DNA of 25,932 bases, from positions 1 through 25,932 of the forward strand of contig CAMPGR010000042.1 in the NCBI GenBank assembly GCA_946885605.1, read 5' to 3'. The first letter of the stretch is position 1; each line of letters opens with the position of its first letter. The position numbers were made by a program, and so were the translations under genes. Source of the DNA: an uncultured Pseudomonadota bacterium (GTDB lineage: Bacteria; Pseudomonadota; Gammaproteobacteria; Burkholderiales; SG8-41). Under the pieces are notes generated by a model. That model was not told where the DNA came from and ran no database searches. It was given only the letters and a program-made list of their open reading frames with translations. Positions 1-7,478 of the stretch are shown piece by piece.

Positions 1-28
1 CGCGCAGCGCAGGCGCCGTATCGGTCAC
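1..28 (-). CDS. Start of AlgR/LytR-type response regulator (partial)
   Basis: Only the first nine codons are visible (VTDTAPALR), reading off the left edge. The start would be a GTG at 28-26 that overlaps the TGA stop of the kinase gene (GTGA), which suggests translational coupling. An AAGGA Shine-Dalgarno sequence lies six bases upstream, inside the kinase coding sequence. Known context: AlgZ/FimS-type kinases are followed by an AlgR-type LytTR regulator in Pseudomonas and many betaproteobacteria, with argH divergent. Identity is inferred from that synteny and the start signals; no receiver-domain motif falls inside the window. Confidence 0.45.
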
Positions 29-1041
29 TGGCGGTCCTTCACATAGGGCATGGTGATGTGCACCTGGTACGCATCGTCCGTCACCCGCGTGGTGAGGCTC
101 GCTTCCGCATCGAAGTGCAACTGAAGCCGCTCCCGGATATTGGCGATCGCCATTTTGTTGCCCGCGTGATGCCGGCCTTCGTGCTCGTACGGGTTGCGCA
201 GCACGGCGTGCACCTGTTCGCGCGCGAGATAGATATTGATGCTCACCACGCCGGGCGCGGTGCGGGGCTCGATGCCGTGATAGACGGCGTTTTCGAGGAG
301 CGGCTGCAGCACGAGCGGCGGGATGCGCGCATCGCGCGGCATCTTGTCCACGTGCCATTCCACCTGGAGGCGATCGCCGAGGCGCAGTTGCTCGAGCCCG
401 AGATACTCGCGGCAAAGCTCCACCTCGCGCACGAGGGGCGTGAGCTCGCGGTTGTCGGACATGACCACGCGGAAGAGATCCGCCATGTCCTCCAGCGCCC
501 GCTCCGCGCGCTTGGGGTCCTGGCGGATCAGGCTCAGCACCGCAGTGATGCTGTTGAAGAGAAAGTGCGGTCGGATGCGCGCCTGCAGTGCCTGCAGCCG
601 GGCTTCCGATATCGCGGGCGAGAGCGCACGGCCGCGAAGATCGAAGTACAGGAGGAGCAGCAGCGTGACGAGAAAAGTGAGCGCCCAGTGGCGTTCGAGC
701 CAGGTTCCTTCGATGGGCAGGAGCGGCCGCCCATACAGGTAGAGGAGCGTCGCGAGCACGAGCTCGAGCGCGAGCACTGCCGCCGCTCCGAGATAATACG
801 GCAGGCGCTTCAGCACATCGTTCAGCAGCACGAGCGCGAGCACGCTCAGCATGAGCAGTGGCTGCACCACGATCGACACGTCGAGGAGCCGCGGCCAGAA
901 GTCGTTCTGGCCTTTGCTCTCCACCATCGCGGCCGCGATCGCGGCAAGATTCACGACGAGCAATATGCGCAGCAGGATGCCGAGATTGCGGAAGTTCGGC
1001 AGGGCGCTGCCGTAGGCGTTTTGATTTATACTCGCGGCCAT
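25..1041 (-). CDS. algZ: AlgZ/FimS (LytS-type) sensor histidine kinase
   Basis: 338 aa membrane histidine kinase of the LytS/AlgZ class, expected to phosphorylate an AlgR-like LytTR regulator. Four hydrophobic segments lie at about residues 21-40, 53-77, 82-103 and 121-133. The His_kinase domain follows, with the phospho-acceptor box RPHFLFNS (His159), then the ATPase N-box [10 protein letters not shown] (Asn251) and a late [10 protein letters not shown] segment. The G-box is degenerate: the usual glycines before NIRERL are replaced by GNKMAIA. There is no PAS or large periplasmic sensor domain. The gene is divergent from argH with only 24 bp between the starts, the arrangement known for algZR/argH. 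The ATG at 1041 keeps the conserved LPNFRNLG segment near the N-terminus. The family is clear; the symbol rests on homology plus synteny. Confidence 0.82.
   Translation of the reverse strand: MAASINQNAYGSALPNFRNLGILLRILLVVNLAAIAAAMVESKGQNDFWPRLLDVSIVVQPLLMLSVLALVLLNDVLKRLPYYLGAAAVLALELVLATLLYLYGRPLLPIEGTWLERHWALTFLVTLLLLLYFDLRGRALSPAISEARLQALQARIRPHFLFNSITAVLSLIRQDPKRAERALEDMADLFRVVMSDNRELTPLVREVELCREYLGLEQLRLGDRLQVEWHVDKMPRDARIPPLVLQPLLENAVYHGIEPRTAPGVVSINIYLAREQVHAVLRNPYEHEGRHHAGNKMAIANIRERLQLHFDAEASLTTRVTDDAYQVHITMPYVKDRQ
1027..1032 (+). promoter_or_regulatory. Possible -10 box for argH
   Basis: TATACT lies 33 bases upstream of the argH ATG, inside the first codons of the divergent kinase gene. 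No convincing -35 box was found at 16-18 bp spacing. With a 24-bp gap between the two genes, any argH promoter must overlap the kinase coding sequence. Confidence 0.25.
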
Positions 1042-1065
1042 GCTACGTCCATTCTAGCAGGCGCC

Positions 1066-2466
1066 ATGTCTCCCCCCGACAAACCCCCGGCCTCACGCGG
1101 CAAGCCATGGTCGGGGCGTTTCAAAGAGCCGGTCGCGGATCTCGTCCAGCGCTTCACGGCTTCCATCGCCTTCGATCAGCGGCTGGCGGAATTCGATATC
1201 GACGCCTCACTCGCTCATGCACGCATGCTGCACGCCGTGGGCATATTGTCCGCGGCCGATCTCGCGGCGATCGACAAGGGCATGGCGCAGATCCGCAGCG
1301 AAGTGCGCGCCGGAACATTTCCCTGGTCGCTCGAGTACGAGGACGTGCATTTCAACATCGAGCGGCGGCTCACCGATCTCGTCGGGGATGCCGGCAAACG
1401 CCTTCACACCGCGCGCTCGCGCAACGATCAGGTGGCAACCGACGTGCGGCTCTACCTGCGAGCTTCGATCGATCACGTGCTCGCGCTCTTGAAGGAGCTG
1501 CAGAAGACGCTGCTCGACCTGGCGGAGCAGCACGCCGACACGGTGATGCCCGGATTTACGCATCTGCAGGTGGCGCAGCCCGTCTCGCTGGGGCACCACC
1601 TGATGGCCTACTTCGAGATGTTCTCCCGCGACGCGCAGCGCTTTGCGGAAGCGCGCCGGCGCGTGAACCGCCTGCCGCTCGGCGCGGCAGCGCTCGCCGG
1701 CACGTCGTTCCCCATCGACCGCATGATGATCGCCAAGGAGCTCGGCTTCGACGGCGTGTGCGAGAATTCGCTCGACGCCGTGTCTGACCGCGACTTCGCG
1801 ATCGAATTCTGCGCCCATGGCGCGCTCGTCATGACGCATCTCTCGCGCATCTGCGAGGAACTGGTGCTGTGGATGAATCCCCGTTTCGGCTTTATCGACA
1901 TTGCCGATCGCTTCTGCACCGGCTCGTCCATCATGCCGCAGAAGAAGAATCCCGATGTGGCGGAGCTCATCCGCGGGAAGACGGGGCGCGTCAACGGCCA
2001 TCTCGTTGCGCTGCTGACGCTGATGAAGTCGCAGCCGCTCGCGTACAACAAGGACAATCAGGAGGACAAGGAGCCGCTGTTCGACACGGTGGACACGCTG
2101 ATGATGAGCCTCGCCGTGTTTCGCGACATGCTCGCCGGCGTTACTGTAAACAAGGAGGCGATGCGCGCCGCCGCACAGCAGGGCTATGCCACCGCAACCG
2201 ATTTTGCCGACTATCTCGTCAGAAAAGGCCTCCCCTTCCGCGAAGCGCATGAGGCGGTGGCGCAGGCGGTGCGGCTTGCGAGCGAGCGCCGCTGCGACCT
2301 CGCCGAGCTCACGCTCGCCGAGCTGCGGCAGTTTTCGCCGCTCATCGAAAAGGATGTGTTCGACGCGCTGAAACTCGACGGCTCGCTCAAGTCGCGCAGC
2401 CATTTGGGCGGCACCGCGCCGGTGCGGGTAAAGGCGGCGATCGCCAAGGCGCGCAATGCGCTGTAA
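1066..2466 (+). CDS. argH: Argininosuccinate lyase
   Basis: 466 aa, the normal family length. It catalyses the last step of arginine synthesis, argininosuccinate to arginine plus fumarate, as a cytoplasmic homotetramer. Conserved fumarase/aspartase-superfamily blocks are present: [12 protein letters not shown] (about 115-126), [10 protein letters not shown] (163-172) and the signature [12 protein letters not shown] (286-297), whose serine loop carries the catalytic base. The C-terminal SHLGGTAP segment is also typical. The frame stays open far upstream, to about position 58, but that part is antisense to the kinase. The ATG at 1066 gives [19 protein letters not shown], matching usual ArgH N-termini. 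The next gene starts 17 bp downstream on the same strand. Confidence 0.97.
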   Translation: MSPPDKPPASRGKPWSGRFKEPVADLVQRFTASIAFDQRLAEFDIDASLAHARMLHAVGILSAADLAAIDKGMAQIRSEVRAGTFPWSLEYEDVHFNIERRLTDLVGDAGKRLHTARSRNDQVATDVRLYLRASIDHVLALLKELQKTLLDLAEQHADTVMPGFTHLQVAQPVSLGHHLMAYFEMFSRDAQRFAEARRRVNRLPLGAAALAGTSFPIDRMMIAKELGFDGVCENSLDAVSDRDFAIEFCAHGALVMTHLSRICEELVLWMNPRFGFIDIADRFCTGSSIMPQKKNPDVAELIRGKTGRVNGHLVALLTLMKSQPLAYNKDNQEDKEPLFDTVDTLMMSLAVFRDMLAGVTVNKEAMRAAAQQGYATATDFADYLVRKGLPFREAHEAVAQAVRLASERRCDLAELTLAELRQFSPLIEKDVFDALKLDGSLKSRSHLGGTAPVRVKAAIAKARNAL

Positions 2467-2483
2467 GGCGCTCCAGCGCCCGG

Positions 2484-3353
2484 ATGTGGCCCGCCATTGC
2501 CGCCGCGATCGCCTCCGCCACGGGCAGGCCGTTCGCCGTTGAGCGGCACGCCCCGGTCTCCGGGGGCTGCATCAATTCCGCGTACCGCATCGAAGGTTGC
2601 GGCGCGGTTTACTTCGTAAAGATCGGGAGCGGCGAAAAGCGCGACATGTTCGCCGCCGAAGCCGCGGCGCTCGAAGAGCTCGCGCGCACCGCTACGATGC
2701 GCGTGCCGCGCGCGATCTGCCATGCGTCGGACGGCGCGAAAAGTTGGCTCGTGCTGGAGTACATCGCGCTCGCTCGTCACGGCGATTTCTCCGCTTTCGG
2801 CCAACAGCTCGCGGCGCTGCACCGCTGCACATCGAGCACGTTCGGCTGGTGGCGCGAGAATGCGCTGGGCGCAACACCGCAGATCAACACCCCCGCAGCC
2901 GACTGGATCGATTTCTGGAGCGAGCACCGGCTCGGCTTTCAGCTGCGGCTCGCTCTCGAGAACGGCTATCGCGGCCGCTTGCAAAGCGCAGGCGAACGGC
3001 TACGCGCCGCGCTTCCCGCATTGTTGCGCGGCCATCGTCCCGCGCCTTCGTTGCTGCACGGCGATCTCTGGTCCGGAAACGTGGCCTTCGACGACGCCGG
3101 CCAACCCGTCATCTTCGATCCCGCCGTGTATTACGGCGACCGCGAAACGGATCTCGCCATGACCGAGCTCTTCGGCCGCCTGCCCGGCGAATTCTATGCC
3201 GCATATGACGAATCGTTCCCGCTCGCGGACGGTTACGCCGTTCGCAGGGACCTCTACAACCTCTATCACGTGCTCAACCACTTGAACCTCTTCGGCGGCG
3301 CCTATCTCGCGCATGCCGAGCGGTTGATGGCCGGGCTCCTCGCGCGCGTGTAA
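2484..3353 (+). CDS. Fructosamine kinase family protein (FN3K/YniA-like)
   Basis: 289 aa kinase of the fructosamine/ketosamine-3-kinase family (APH-like fold), typical of about 290 aa. Visible motifs: the nucleotide-binding loop VSGGCINSAYRI (25-36), VYFVKIG with the ATP-contacting lysine (Lys46), the catalytic loop LHGDLWSGN (191-199) and the metal-binding FDPAVYYGDRETDLAMTELFG (211-231). The last is diagnostic for this family rather than for aminoglycoside kinases. Members phosphorylate sugar or ribulosyl adducts on protein amines, which triggers deglycation; the substrate here is unknown. It begins 17 bp after argH and is probably co-transcribed. It ends 7 bp from the convergent lacI-type gene. 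Confidence 0.9.
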   Translation: MWPAIAAAIASATGRPFAVERHAPVSGGCINSAYRIEGCGAVYFVKIGSGEKRDMFAAEAAALEELARTATMRVPRAICHASDGAKSWLVLEYIALARHGDFSAFGQQLAALHRCTSSTFGWWRENALGATPQINTPAADWIDFWSEHRLGFQLRLALENGYRGRLQSAGERLRAALPALLRGHRPAPSLLHGDLWSGNVAFDDAGQPVIFDPAVYYGDRETDLAMTELFGRLPGEFYAAYDESFPLADGYAVRRDLYNLYHVLNHLNLFGGAYLAHAERLMAGLLARV

Positions 3354-3364
3354 GCGCCGCTTAC
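3350..3364. repeat. Palindrome carrying both convergent stop codons
   Basis: GTAAGCGCCGCTTAC is a perfect hairpin (6-bp stem GTAAGC/GCTTAC, 3-base loop). It contains the TAA of the kinase gene on the plus strand and the TAA of the LacI-type gene on the minus strand. Neither side has a T-run, so it is at best a weak bidirectional terminator or an RNA 3'-end stabiliser. Confidence 0.5.
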
Positions 3365-4431
3365 AAAGCCCGACCTGCGGCTTGCGCTACGCTTTGCGCC
3401 TCACGCTGCGGCGGAGGCGCGGTCGTGCCGCGCACGACGAGCTCGACCGGCAGCTCGCGCCGTCCTTCGACGTTTTCGCCTGCCAGCACCTGCAGCAGGT
3501 GCCGCGCGGCGTAGACGCCCAGTTCGGCGGTCGGAAAATGCATGGTGGTGAGGCCGGGTGTCACGAGCGACGCGATTTCCATGTCGTCGAACCCCGTGAT
3601 GGAGATTTCGTCCGGCACGCTTATGCCGAGCGCATGGCACTCCGCCATCGCGCCGATCGCCAGGATATCGTTGCCGCAGACGATTGCCGTGGTGCGCGGC
3701 CACTTCGCCGTGATCTCGCGCAGGCCTTCGCGCCCGGCGGCGAGCGTGAACGGCTTCTCCACCACTCTCTGGCCCGGCAGGCGAGCGCCGCGCGCAGCAA
3801 GCGCCGCGCGCACGCCCTCGATGCGCTCGCGCGCGCGCTCGTTGTGCGCGGTGAGGCCTGAGATCATCGCGAATTCGCGGTGGCCGATGTCGAGCAGGTA
3901 CTCCGCGAGCCGGATGGCGGCCGCGCGATTGTCGAAGCCCACGCACGGGTGCGCGCCGCTCGGATCGAGCGCCCACGTGAGCACGTACGGGATGCGGTTC
4001 ATGTCGATCATGCGGAAGACGCTCGGGTGATGCGATGTGCCGAGCAGCACCAGCCCATCGATCCCGCGCTCGATCAAGGCTCGCGTCGCGCGCACTTCGA
4101 CTTCAGCGTCGAATTCGTGTGAAGCGAGGAGCAGCGTGTACCCCGCTTCGTCGAGTGTTCGCTGCAGGGCGTGCGTGGTGTTCGCGAAAATCGCGTTGGC
4201 GAGCGTGGGGATGACCGCACCGATCGTGCGGGTGCGCCGCGAGGCGAGCGCGCGCGCCGCCCCGTGCGCCACGTACCCCAGCGTCTGCACCGCGTGCTCG
4301 ACGCGCGCAAGCGTCCGCGGCTTTACCTTGTGCGGCAGGGTGAGGGCGCGGGAAACGGTCGCGGTCGATACGCGGGCGAGCCGCGCGACGTCGGCCAGCG
4401 TGGCGGCCCTGCTGCGCTTATTCTCCTTCAC
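3361..4431 (-). CDS. LacI/GalR-family transcriptional regulator
   Basis: 356 aa. The N-terminal LacI helix-turn-helix TLADVARLARVSTATVSRAL spans residues 11-30, followed by the hinge ARALASRRTRTIGAVIP and a periplasmic-binding-protein-like effector domain with ITGFDDMEIASLVTPGLTT near the C-terminus. The start is a GTG at 4431; no better start lies close to the HTH. It is downstream of the xsc-like gene on the same strand (52-bp gap with a small hairpin), so the two probably share a transcript. A perfect LacI-type palindrome sits at the xsc promoter, making this protein the likely repressor of its own operon. The effector is unknown. Many xsc operons use other regulator types, so this pairing is uncommon to my knowledge. 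Confidence 0.9.
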   Translation of the reverse strand: MKENKRSRAATLADVARLARVSTATVSRALTLPHKVKPRTLARVEHAVQTLGYVAHGAARALASRRTRTIGAVIPTLANAIFANTTHALQRTLDEAGYTLLLASHEFDAEVEVRATRALIERGIDGLVLLGTSHHPSVFRMIDMNRIPYVLTWALDPSGAHPCVGFDNRAAAIRLAEYLLDIGHREFAMISGLTAHNERARERIEGVRAALAARGARLPGQRVVEKPFTLAAGREGLREITAKWPRTTAIVCGNDILAIGAMAECHALGISVPDEISITGFDDMEIASLVTPGLTTMHFPTAELGVYAARHLLQVLAGENVEGRRELPVELVVRGTTAPPPQREAQSVAQAAGRAL

Positions 4432-4440
4432 GAACTTGGC

Positions 4441-4459
4441 AGCCGGATGGGGGCCGGCT
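4441..4459 (-). other. Small hairpin between xsc-like and lacI-type genes
   Basis: AGCCGG and CCGGCT form a 6-bp stem around a 7-base loop in the 52-bp gap between the two genes. There is no T-run on the minus strand. It could reduce read-through or protect the upstream message. It may also be chance in GC-rich DNA. Confidence 0.3.
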
Positions 4460-4483
4460 GGCGTCGTGGAGGGCGGGTTGCGC

Positions 4484-6256
4484 TCAGCGATACTCGCGCG
4501 CGCTGTACTTGCGGTACTTCCCCAGCAGCCGCCGCGGCTGGCGGAAGGCGTCGCGGCGGAAGGGATCGCCCAGCTCCTGGGTGAGCATGAGGTTGATCAC
4601 CGTAGGCTTGTTCGATCGGACCGCACCACGCAGCGCGTCGCCGACCTCGTCCGCGTGCTCGACGGTCATGCCGTTCGCGCCCATCGCCTCCGCGACTTCC
4701 GCGAAATCCGGGTTCTTCAGATTGGTACCGAGGAAGCGCTTGTCGAAGTAATCGATCTGATTCTTCTTTTCCGCGCCCCACTGTCCGTTGTTGAAGACGA
4801 CCGCCACCGCCGGAATGTTCTCCCGCACGCAGGTCAGCACCTCGTTCAGGCTCATCCCCCACGCGCCATCGCCGACGTAGGCGATCGCCGGACGATCGGG
4901 GCGGCCCACTTTGGCGCCGATCGCGGCCGGATAGGCATAGCCGCAGTTGCCGAAGCTCATGGCGGCGAGAAACGACGGCGCCGTCTCGAAATGGAGATAG
5001 CTGTTCGCCACCGAGCAGACGTTGCCGATGTCCGTCGACACCATCGCGTTCTTCGGCATGGCGCGCGCGAGCGCAGCGAGCACCTGGCGCGGACCGATGC
5101 GCTTCTTTTCGTTGGGCGATGGCCAGTGCGCGAGTTCTTGGGCCCACGCCGCCTTCTCCCTCTGCACTTCGGCGAGGCGCGCCTTGTTGGGGGTCATTTT
5201 GCCCATCGCCTTGAGGCGCTCCAGCAACTCGACTGCCGCGAGCCGGGCGTCGCCGCAGATGCCGATCGAAACCTTCTTGACGAGCCCCAGCATGCGCGGG
5301 TCGGCGTCGACCTGCACGATCTTGGCGTTCTTCGGCCAGTAGTCGAGGCCGTGTTGCGGCAGTGTGCCGAAGGGTCCGAGCCGCGAGCCGAGGGCAAGCA
5401 CGACGTCCGCCTTGGCAATGACCTTCATCGCGGCCTTCGAGCCCTGGTAACCGAGCGGCCCGCACGCAAGCGGGTGGCTAGACGGGAAGGAATCGTTGTG
5501 CAGGTACGAATTCACAACGGGTGCCGTCAGGTACTCGGCGAGCGCGACGCATTCCTTGATCCCATCGGCCATCACGACGCCGCCGCCGGCAAGGATCACG
5601 GGGAATTTGGCCTTTGCGAGCAGGCGCGCCGCCGCATCGAGCGATTCGGGACCGCCGCCCGAGCGCTCGATGCGCTGCGGCTGCGGGATTTCGAAATCGC
5701 CCTCGCCGTAGAGAAAGTCGCGCGGGATGTTCACTTGCACCGGGCCGCGCTCGGCGAGCGCGATGTCGAACGCGCGCCCCGTGAGCTCCGCGATGCGCAG
5801 TGGCGAGTTCACGTGGACCTGCCACTTGGTGATCTTGGAGAAAATGGGCATCTGCTCGGTTTCCTGAAAACCGCCCAGCCCCATCGTCATGCTGCCGGAT
5901 TCGGGCGTGATCGCCACCACCGGCGAATGCGCCCAGTATGCTGCGGCGATCGCCGTCACGAAATTCGTGATGCCCGGCCCGTTTTGCGCGATGCAGACGC
6001 CGTGCTTGCCCGTAACGCGGGAATATCCATCCGCCATGTGCGCCGCATTCTGCTCATGCGCAACCGACACGAAACGGATCCCGGCGGCAGGGAACAGGTC
6101 GTGCGCGTCCATGTACGCGGAGCCGACGATGCCGAAGGTGTCCTTGACCCCCTGCGCCACCAGCGTTTCGACGAACGCTTCGCTCGGCGTCATGCGCAGC
6201 TTGCCGTGAGCCGCGAGATTCTTGGCGAGCGCCTTGGTTTCTGCCATCAGGTTCAT
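4484..6256 (-). CDS. xsc: Sulfoacetaldehyde acetyltransferase (ThDP enzyme)
   Basis: 590 aa thiamine-diphosphate enzyme. Xsc converts sulfoacetaldehyde and phosphate to acetyl phosphate and sulfite, the desulfonation step for taurine, isethionate and related C2 sulfonates. Domains are in acetolactate-synthase order. The N-terminal domain has the ThDP-activating Glu68 (AHEQNAAHMADGYSR), AQNGPGITNFVTA and GGFQETEQM. The ThDP/Mg motif VGDGAWGMSLNE...NNGQWGAEKKN starts near residue 461. The C-terminus TQELGDPFRRDA is typical of Xsc. The ATG at 6256 is chosen because GGAGA lies six bases upstream; the frame stays open to 6373 but without support. No pta, taurine transaminase or sulfonate transporter lies nearby, so the physiological substrate is inferred. 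A related ThDP lyase with another substrate remains possible. Confidence 0.82.
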   Translation of the reverse strand: MNLMAETKALAKNLAAHGKLRMTPSEAFVETLVAQGVKDTFGIVGSAYMDAHDLFPAAGIRFVSVAHEQNAAHMADGYSRVTGKHGVCIAQNGPGITNFVTAIAAAYWAHSPVVAITPESGSMTMGLGGFQETEQMPIFSKITKWQVHVNSPLRIAELTGRAFDIALAERGPVQVNIPRDFLYGEGDFEIPQPQRIERSGGGPESLDAAARLLAKAKFPVILAGGGVVMADGIKECVALAEYLTAPVVNSYLHNDSFPSSHPLACGPLGYQGSKAAMKVIAKADVVLALGSRLGPFGTLPQHGLDYWPKNAKIVQVDADPRMLGLVKKVSIGICGDARLAAVELLERLKAMGKMTPNKARLAEVQREKAAWAQELAHWPSPNEKKRIGPRQVLAALARAMPKNAMVSTDIGNVCSVANSYLHFETAPSFLAAMSFGNCGYAYPAAIGAKVGRPDRPAIAYVGDGAWGMSLNEVLTCVRENIPAVAVVFNNGQWGAEKKNQIDYFDKRFLGTNLKNPDFAEVAEAMGANGMTVEHADEVGDALRGAVRSNKPTVINLMLTQELGDPFRRDAFRQPRRLLGKYRKYSAREYR

Positions 6257-6293
6257 GCGCGTCTCCTGTGAGTGTGGGCCTGCGACGTAACGG

Positions 6294-6343
6294 GCGCTCG
6301 TGCCGGCCGAAGCGGTGTGAGCCACCGCGTATCGGGCGAGCGC
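6294..6343 (-). promoter_or_regulatory. Structured leader of the xsc transcript
   Basis: A nested inverted repeat lies between the predicted promoter and the xsc start. The outer stem is GCGCTCG (6294-6300) with CGAGCGC (6337-6343). The inner hairpin is GCGGTG (6312-6317) with CACCGC (6323-6328) around TGAGC. It would form in the roughly 95-nt 5' leader. It matches no riboswitch I recognise. Confidence 0.3.
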
Positions 6344-6356
6344 TGAGGAGCATCGA

Positions 6357-6362
6357 ATTATA
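6357..6362 (-). promoter_or_regulatory. Promoter -10 box (TATAAT) of xsc-lacI operon
   Basis: The minus strand reads a perfect TATAAT. The -35 position, 16-17 bp upstream, falls on the palindrome at 6380-6393 and only weakly resembles TTGACA (TTGCAC). A consensus -10 box with a poor -35 box under an operator is a usual layout for a repressed promoter. Transcription would start near 6350. Confidence 0.6.
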
Positions 6363-6379
6363 CGCGCCGGCAATCAGTG

Positions 6380-6393
6380 TGCAAGCGCTTGCA
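6380..6393. promoter_or_regulatory. LacI-family operator palindrome
   Basis: TGCAAGCGCTTGCA is a perfect 14-bp palindrome with the central CG step typical of LacI/GalR operators, where the hinge helices insert. It overlaps the -35 position of the xsc promoter, so a bound regulator would block RNA polymerase. The nearest candidate regulator is the LacI-type protein in the same operon. The same site is about 240 bp upstream of the divergent CsgG-like gene, so any effect there is less likely. Confidence 0.75.
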
Positions 6394-6440
6394 TAACGCG
6401 GCGACATGGCTCGCCCTGCCAGGTCAGGACGAAACGATCT

Positions 6441-6464
6441 TGCGAAGCAGAGTGGCGCTTCGCA
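6441..6464. repeat. 8-bp inverted repeat in intergenic region
   Basis: TGCGAAGC (6441-6448) and GCTTCGCA (6457-6464) are perfect inverse copies around an 8-base loop. No T-run follows on either strand, so it is not a standard terminator. It could be a second regulatory site in the 375-bp region between xsc and the divergent CsgG-like gene. Confidence 0.4.
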
Positions 6465-6536
6465 TAAGATCCGCAACGCGTCGATACCGCACCGAGCTCG
6501 GTCGGCATGCAAATGGCATCCCTTCAGGAAATTTTG

Positions 6537-6542
6537 TATATT
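6537..6542 (+). promoter_or_regulatory. Possible -10 box for the CsgG-like gene
   Basis: TATATT lies in a short AT-rich stretch about 90 bp upstream of the ATG at 6632. The best-spaced -35 candidate is poor. The remaining 6543-6631 leader holds a C-run and the ribosome binding site GAGAGGAC, but no ORF I can support. Confidence 0.25.
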
Positions 6543-6631
6543 GATCAGGCTCGGCACGCCAAGAATATCAGCCCCCCCTGTCGCGGTGGCGACGTAGCCG
6601 ATCAAGACAAGGTATTCAGGGAGAGAGGACA

Positions 6632-7441
6632 ATGAATAGGATCCCGCAAAAGGCTTCCCGCGCTTGTAGGTTTGTCTCGGCACTGGCACTCGCCCTCGCT
6701 GCTTCCATGGCGGGGGCTCAAGAGGGGATCCCGTCAGGCGCGGCTGGCGGCGGAAGCTCCGAAGGCGCCAACACCCAACTGCAGCGTTGCGACGAATCGT
6801 TCGGTACCCTCGCGGTCCATGAGGATCAGAGCGCCCCTTGGTGGCACCAGTATTACAGCCGCTATCCGAGTCTCGGCAGCACCACTCCGGTGCTGCGCAT
6901 GATGATCCAGCAGTCAAATTGCTTCGTGGTCGTCGAGCGCGGTCAGTCGATGAGGAACGTGATGCAGGAGCGCGCGCTGCAGCAATCCGGCGAACTGCGT
7001 GAAGGCAGTAACTTTGGCAAGGGCCAGATGGTTTCTGCCGATTACACCATGAGCCCCAGCATACAATTCTCTGCAAAGGGCACGAGCGGGCTGGGTGGTG
7101 CGATCGGTGGACTGTTCGGTGGTGTCGCCGGAGCGATCGTCGGCAGTCTGAAGAGCAATGAGGCCGCCACGACGCTGCTGCTGATCGACAACCGTTCCAG
7201 CGTGCAGATCGCCGCCGCTGTCGGCAGTGCCCAGAACTTCGACTTCGCCCTCTTCGGAGGCGCTTTTGGAGGTGGCGCGGGCGGCGGTGCAGGCGCCTTC
7301 ACCAATACCCCCGAAGGCAAGGTGCTGACCGCCGCGTTTGCCGACTCCTACAATAAGATGGTCCAGGCCTTGCGCAACTACACGGCCCAGCAGGTCAAGG
7401 GCGGCCTGGGCAAGGGCGGCACCCTCAAGGTCGGCGAATAG
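6632..7441 (+). CDS. Secreted CsgG/HfaB-like protein, glycine-rich
   Basis: 269 aa. It has a Sec signal peptide, positive N-terminus then LALALAASMAGA, with likely cleavage before QE at about residue 30. There is no lipobox, unlike CsgG itself. The segment CFVVVERGQSMRNVMQERALQQSG (97-120) resembles the CsgG/HfaB fold (ERxxLxxLLxEqalqqsG). Next comes ADYTMSPSIQFS, then a hydrophobic glycine-zipper stretch GTSGLGGAIGGLFGGVAGAI (150-169) and a second Gly-rich stretch (207-222). Two cysteines (53 and 97) remain after cleavage and could form a disulfide. The start has a good GAGAGGAC ribosome binding site. No curli or holdfast genes are nearby. The role may be in the outer membrane or periplasm, but it is unknown; only the family resemblance is supported. 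Confidence 0.75.
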   Translation: MNRIPQKASRACRFVSALALALAASMAGAQEGIPSGAAGGGSSEGANTQLQRCDESFGTLAVHEDQSAPWWHQYYSRYPSLGSTTPVLRMMIQQSNCFVVVERGQSMRNVMQERALQQSGELREGSNFGKGQMVSADYTMSPSIQFSAKGTSGLGGAIGGLFGGVAGAIVGSLKSNEAATTLLLIDNRSSVQIAAAVGSAQNFDFALFGGAFGGGAGGGAGAFTNTPEGKVLTAAFADSYNKMVQALRNYTAQQVKGGLGKGGTLKVGE

Positions 7442-7478
7442 CTGGCGCCGGCTTACACCGACTCGTATTCGGCGGGCT

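Noticed and set aside
58..1065. Long plus-strand open frame joined to argH
   Set aside because: It is antisense to the clear AlgZ-type kinase, has low-complexity His/Arg/Glu-rich composition and no family motifs. ArgH starts at 1066.
4037..6271. 744-codon plus-strand open frame
   Set aside because: It is antisense to the LacI-type and xsc genes, both with strong family motifs. The composition is that of a GC-rich shadow frame.
6406..6597. 63-codon open frame between xsc and the CsgG-like gene
   Set aside because: No ribosome binding site or family resemblance. It covers the palindrome and the putative promoter, so the region is more likely regulatory.
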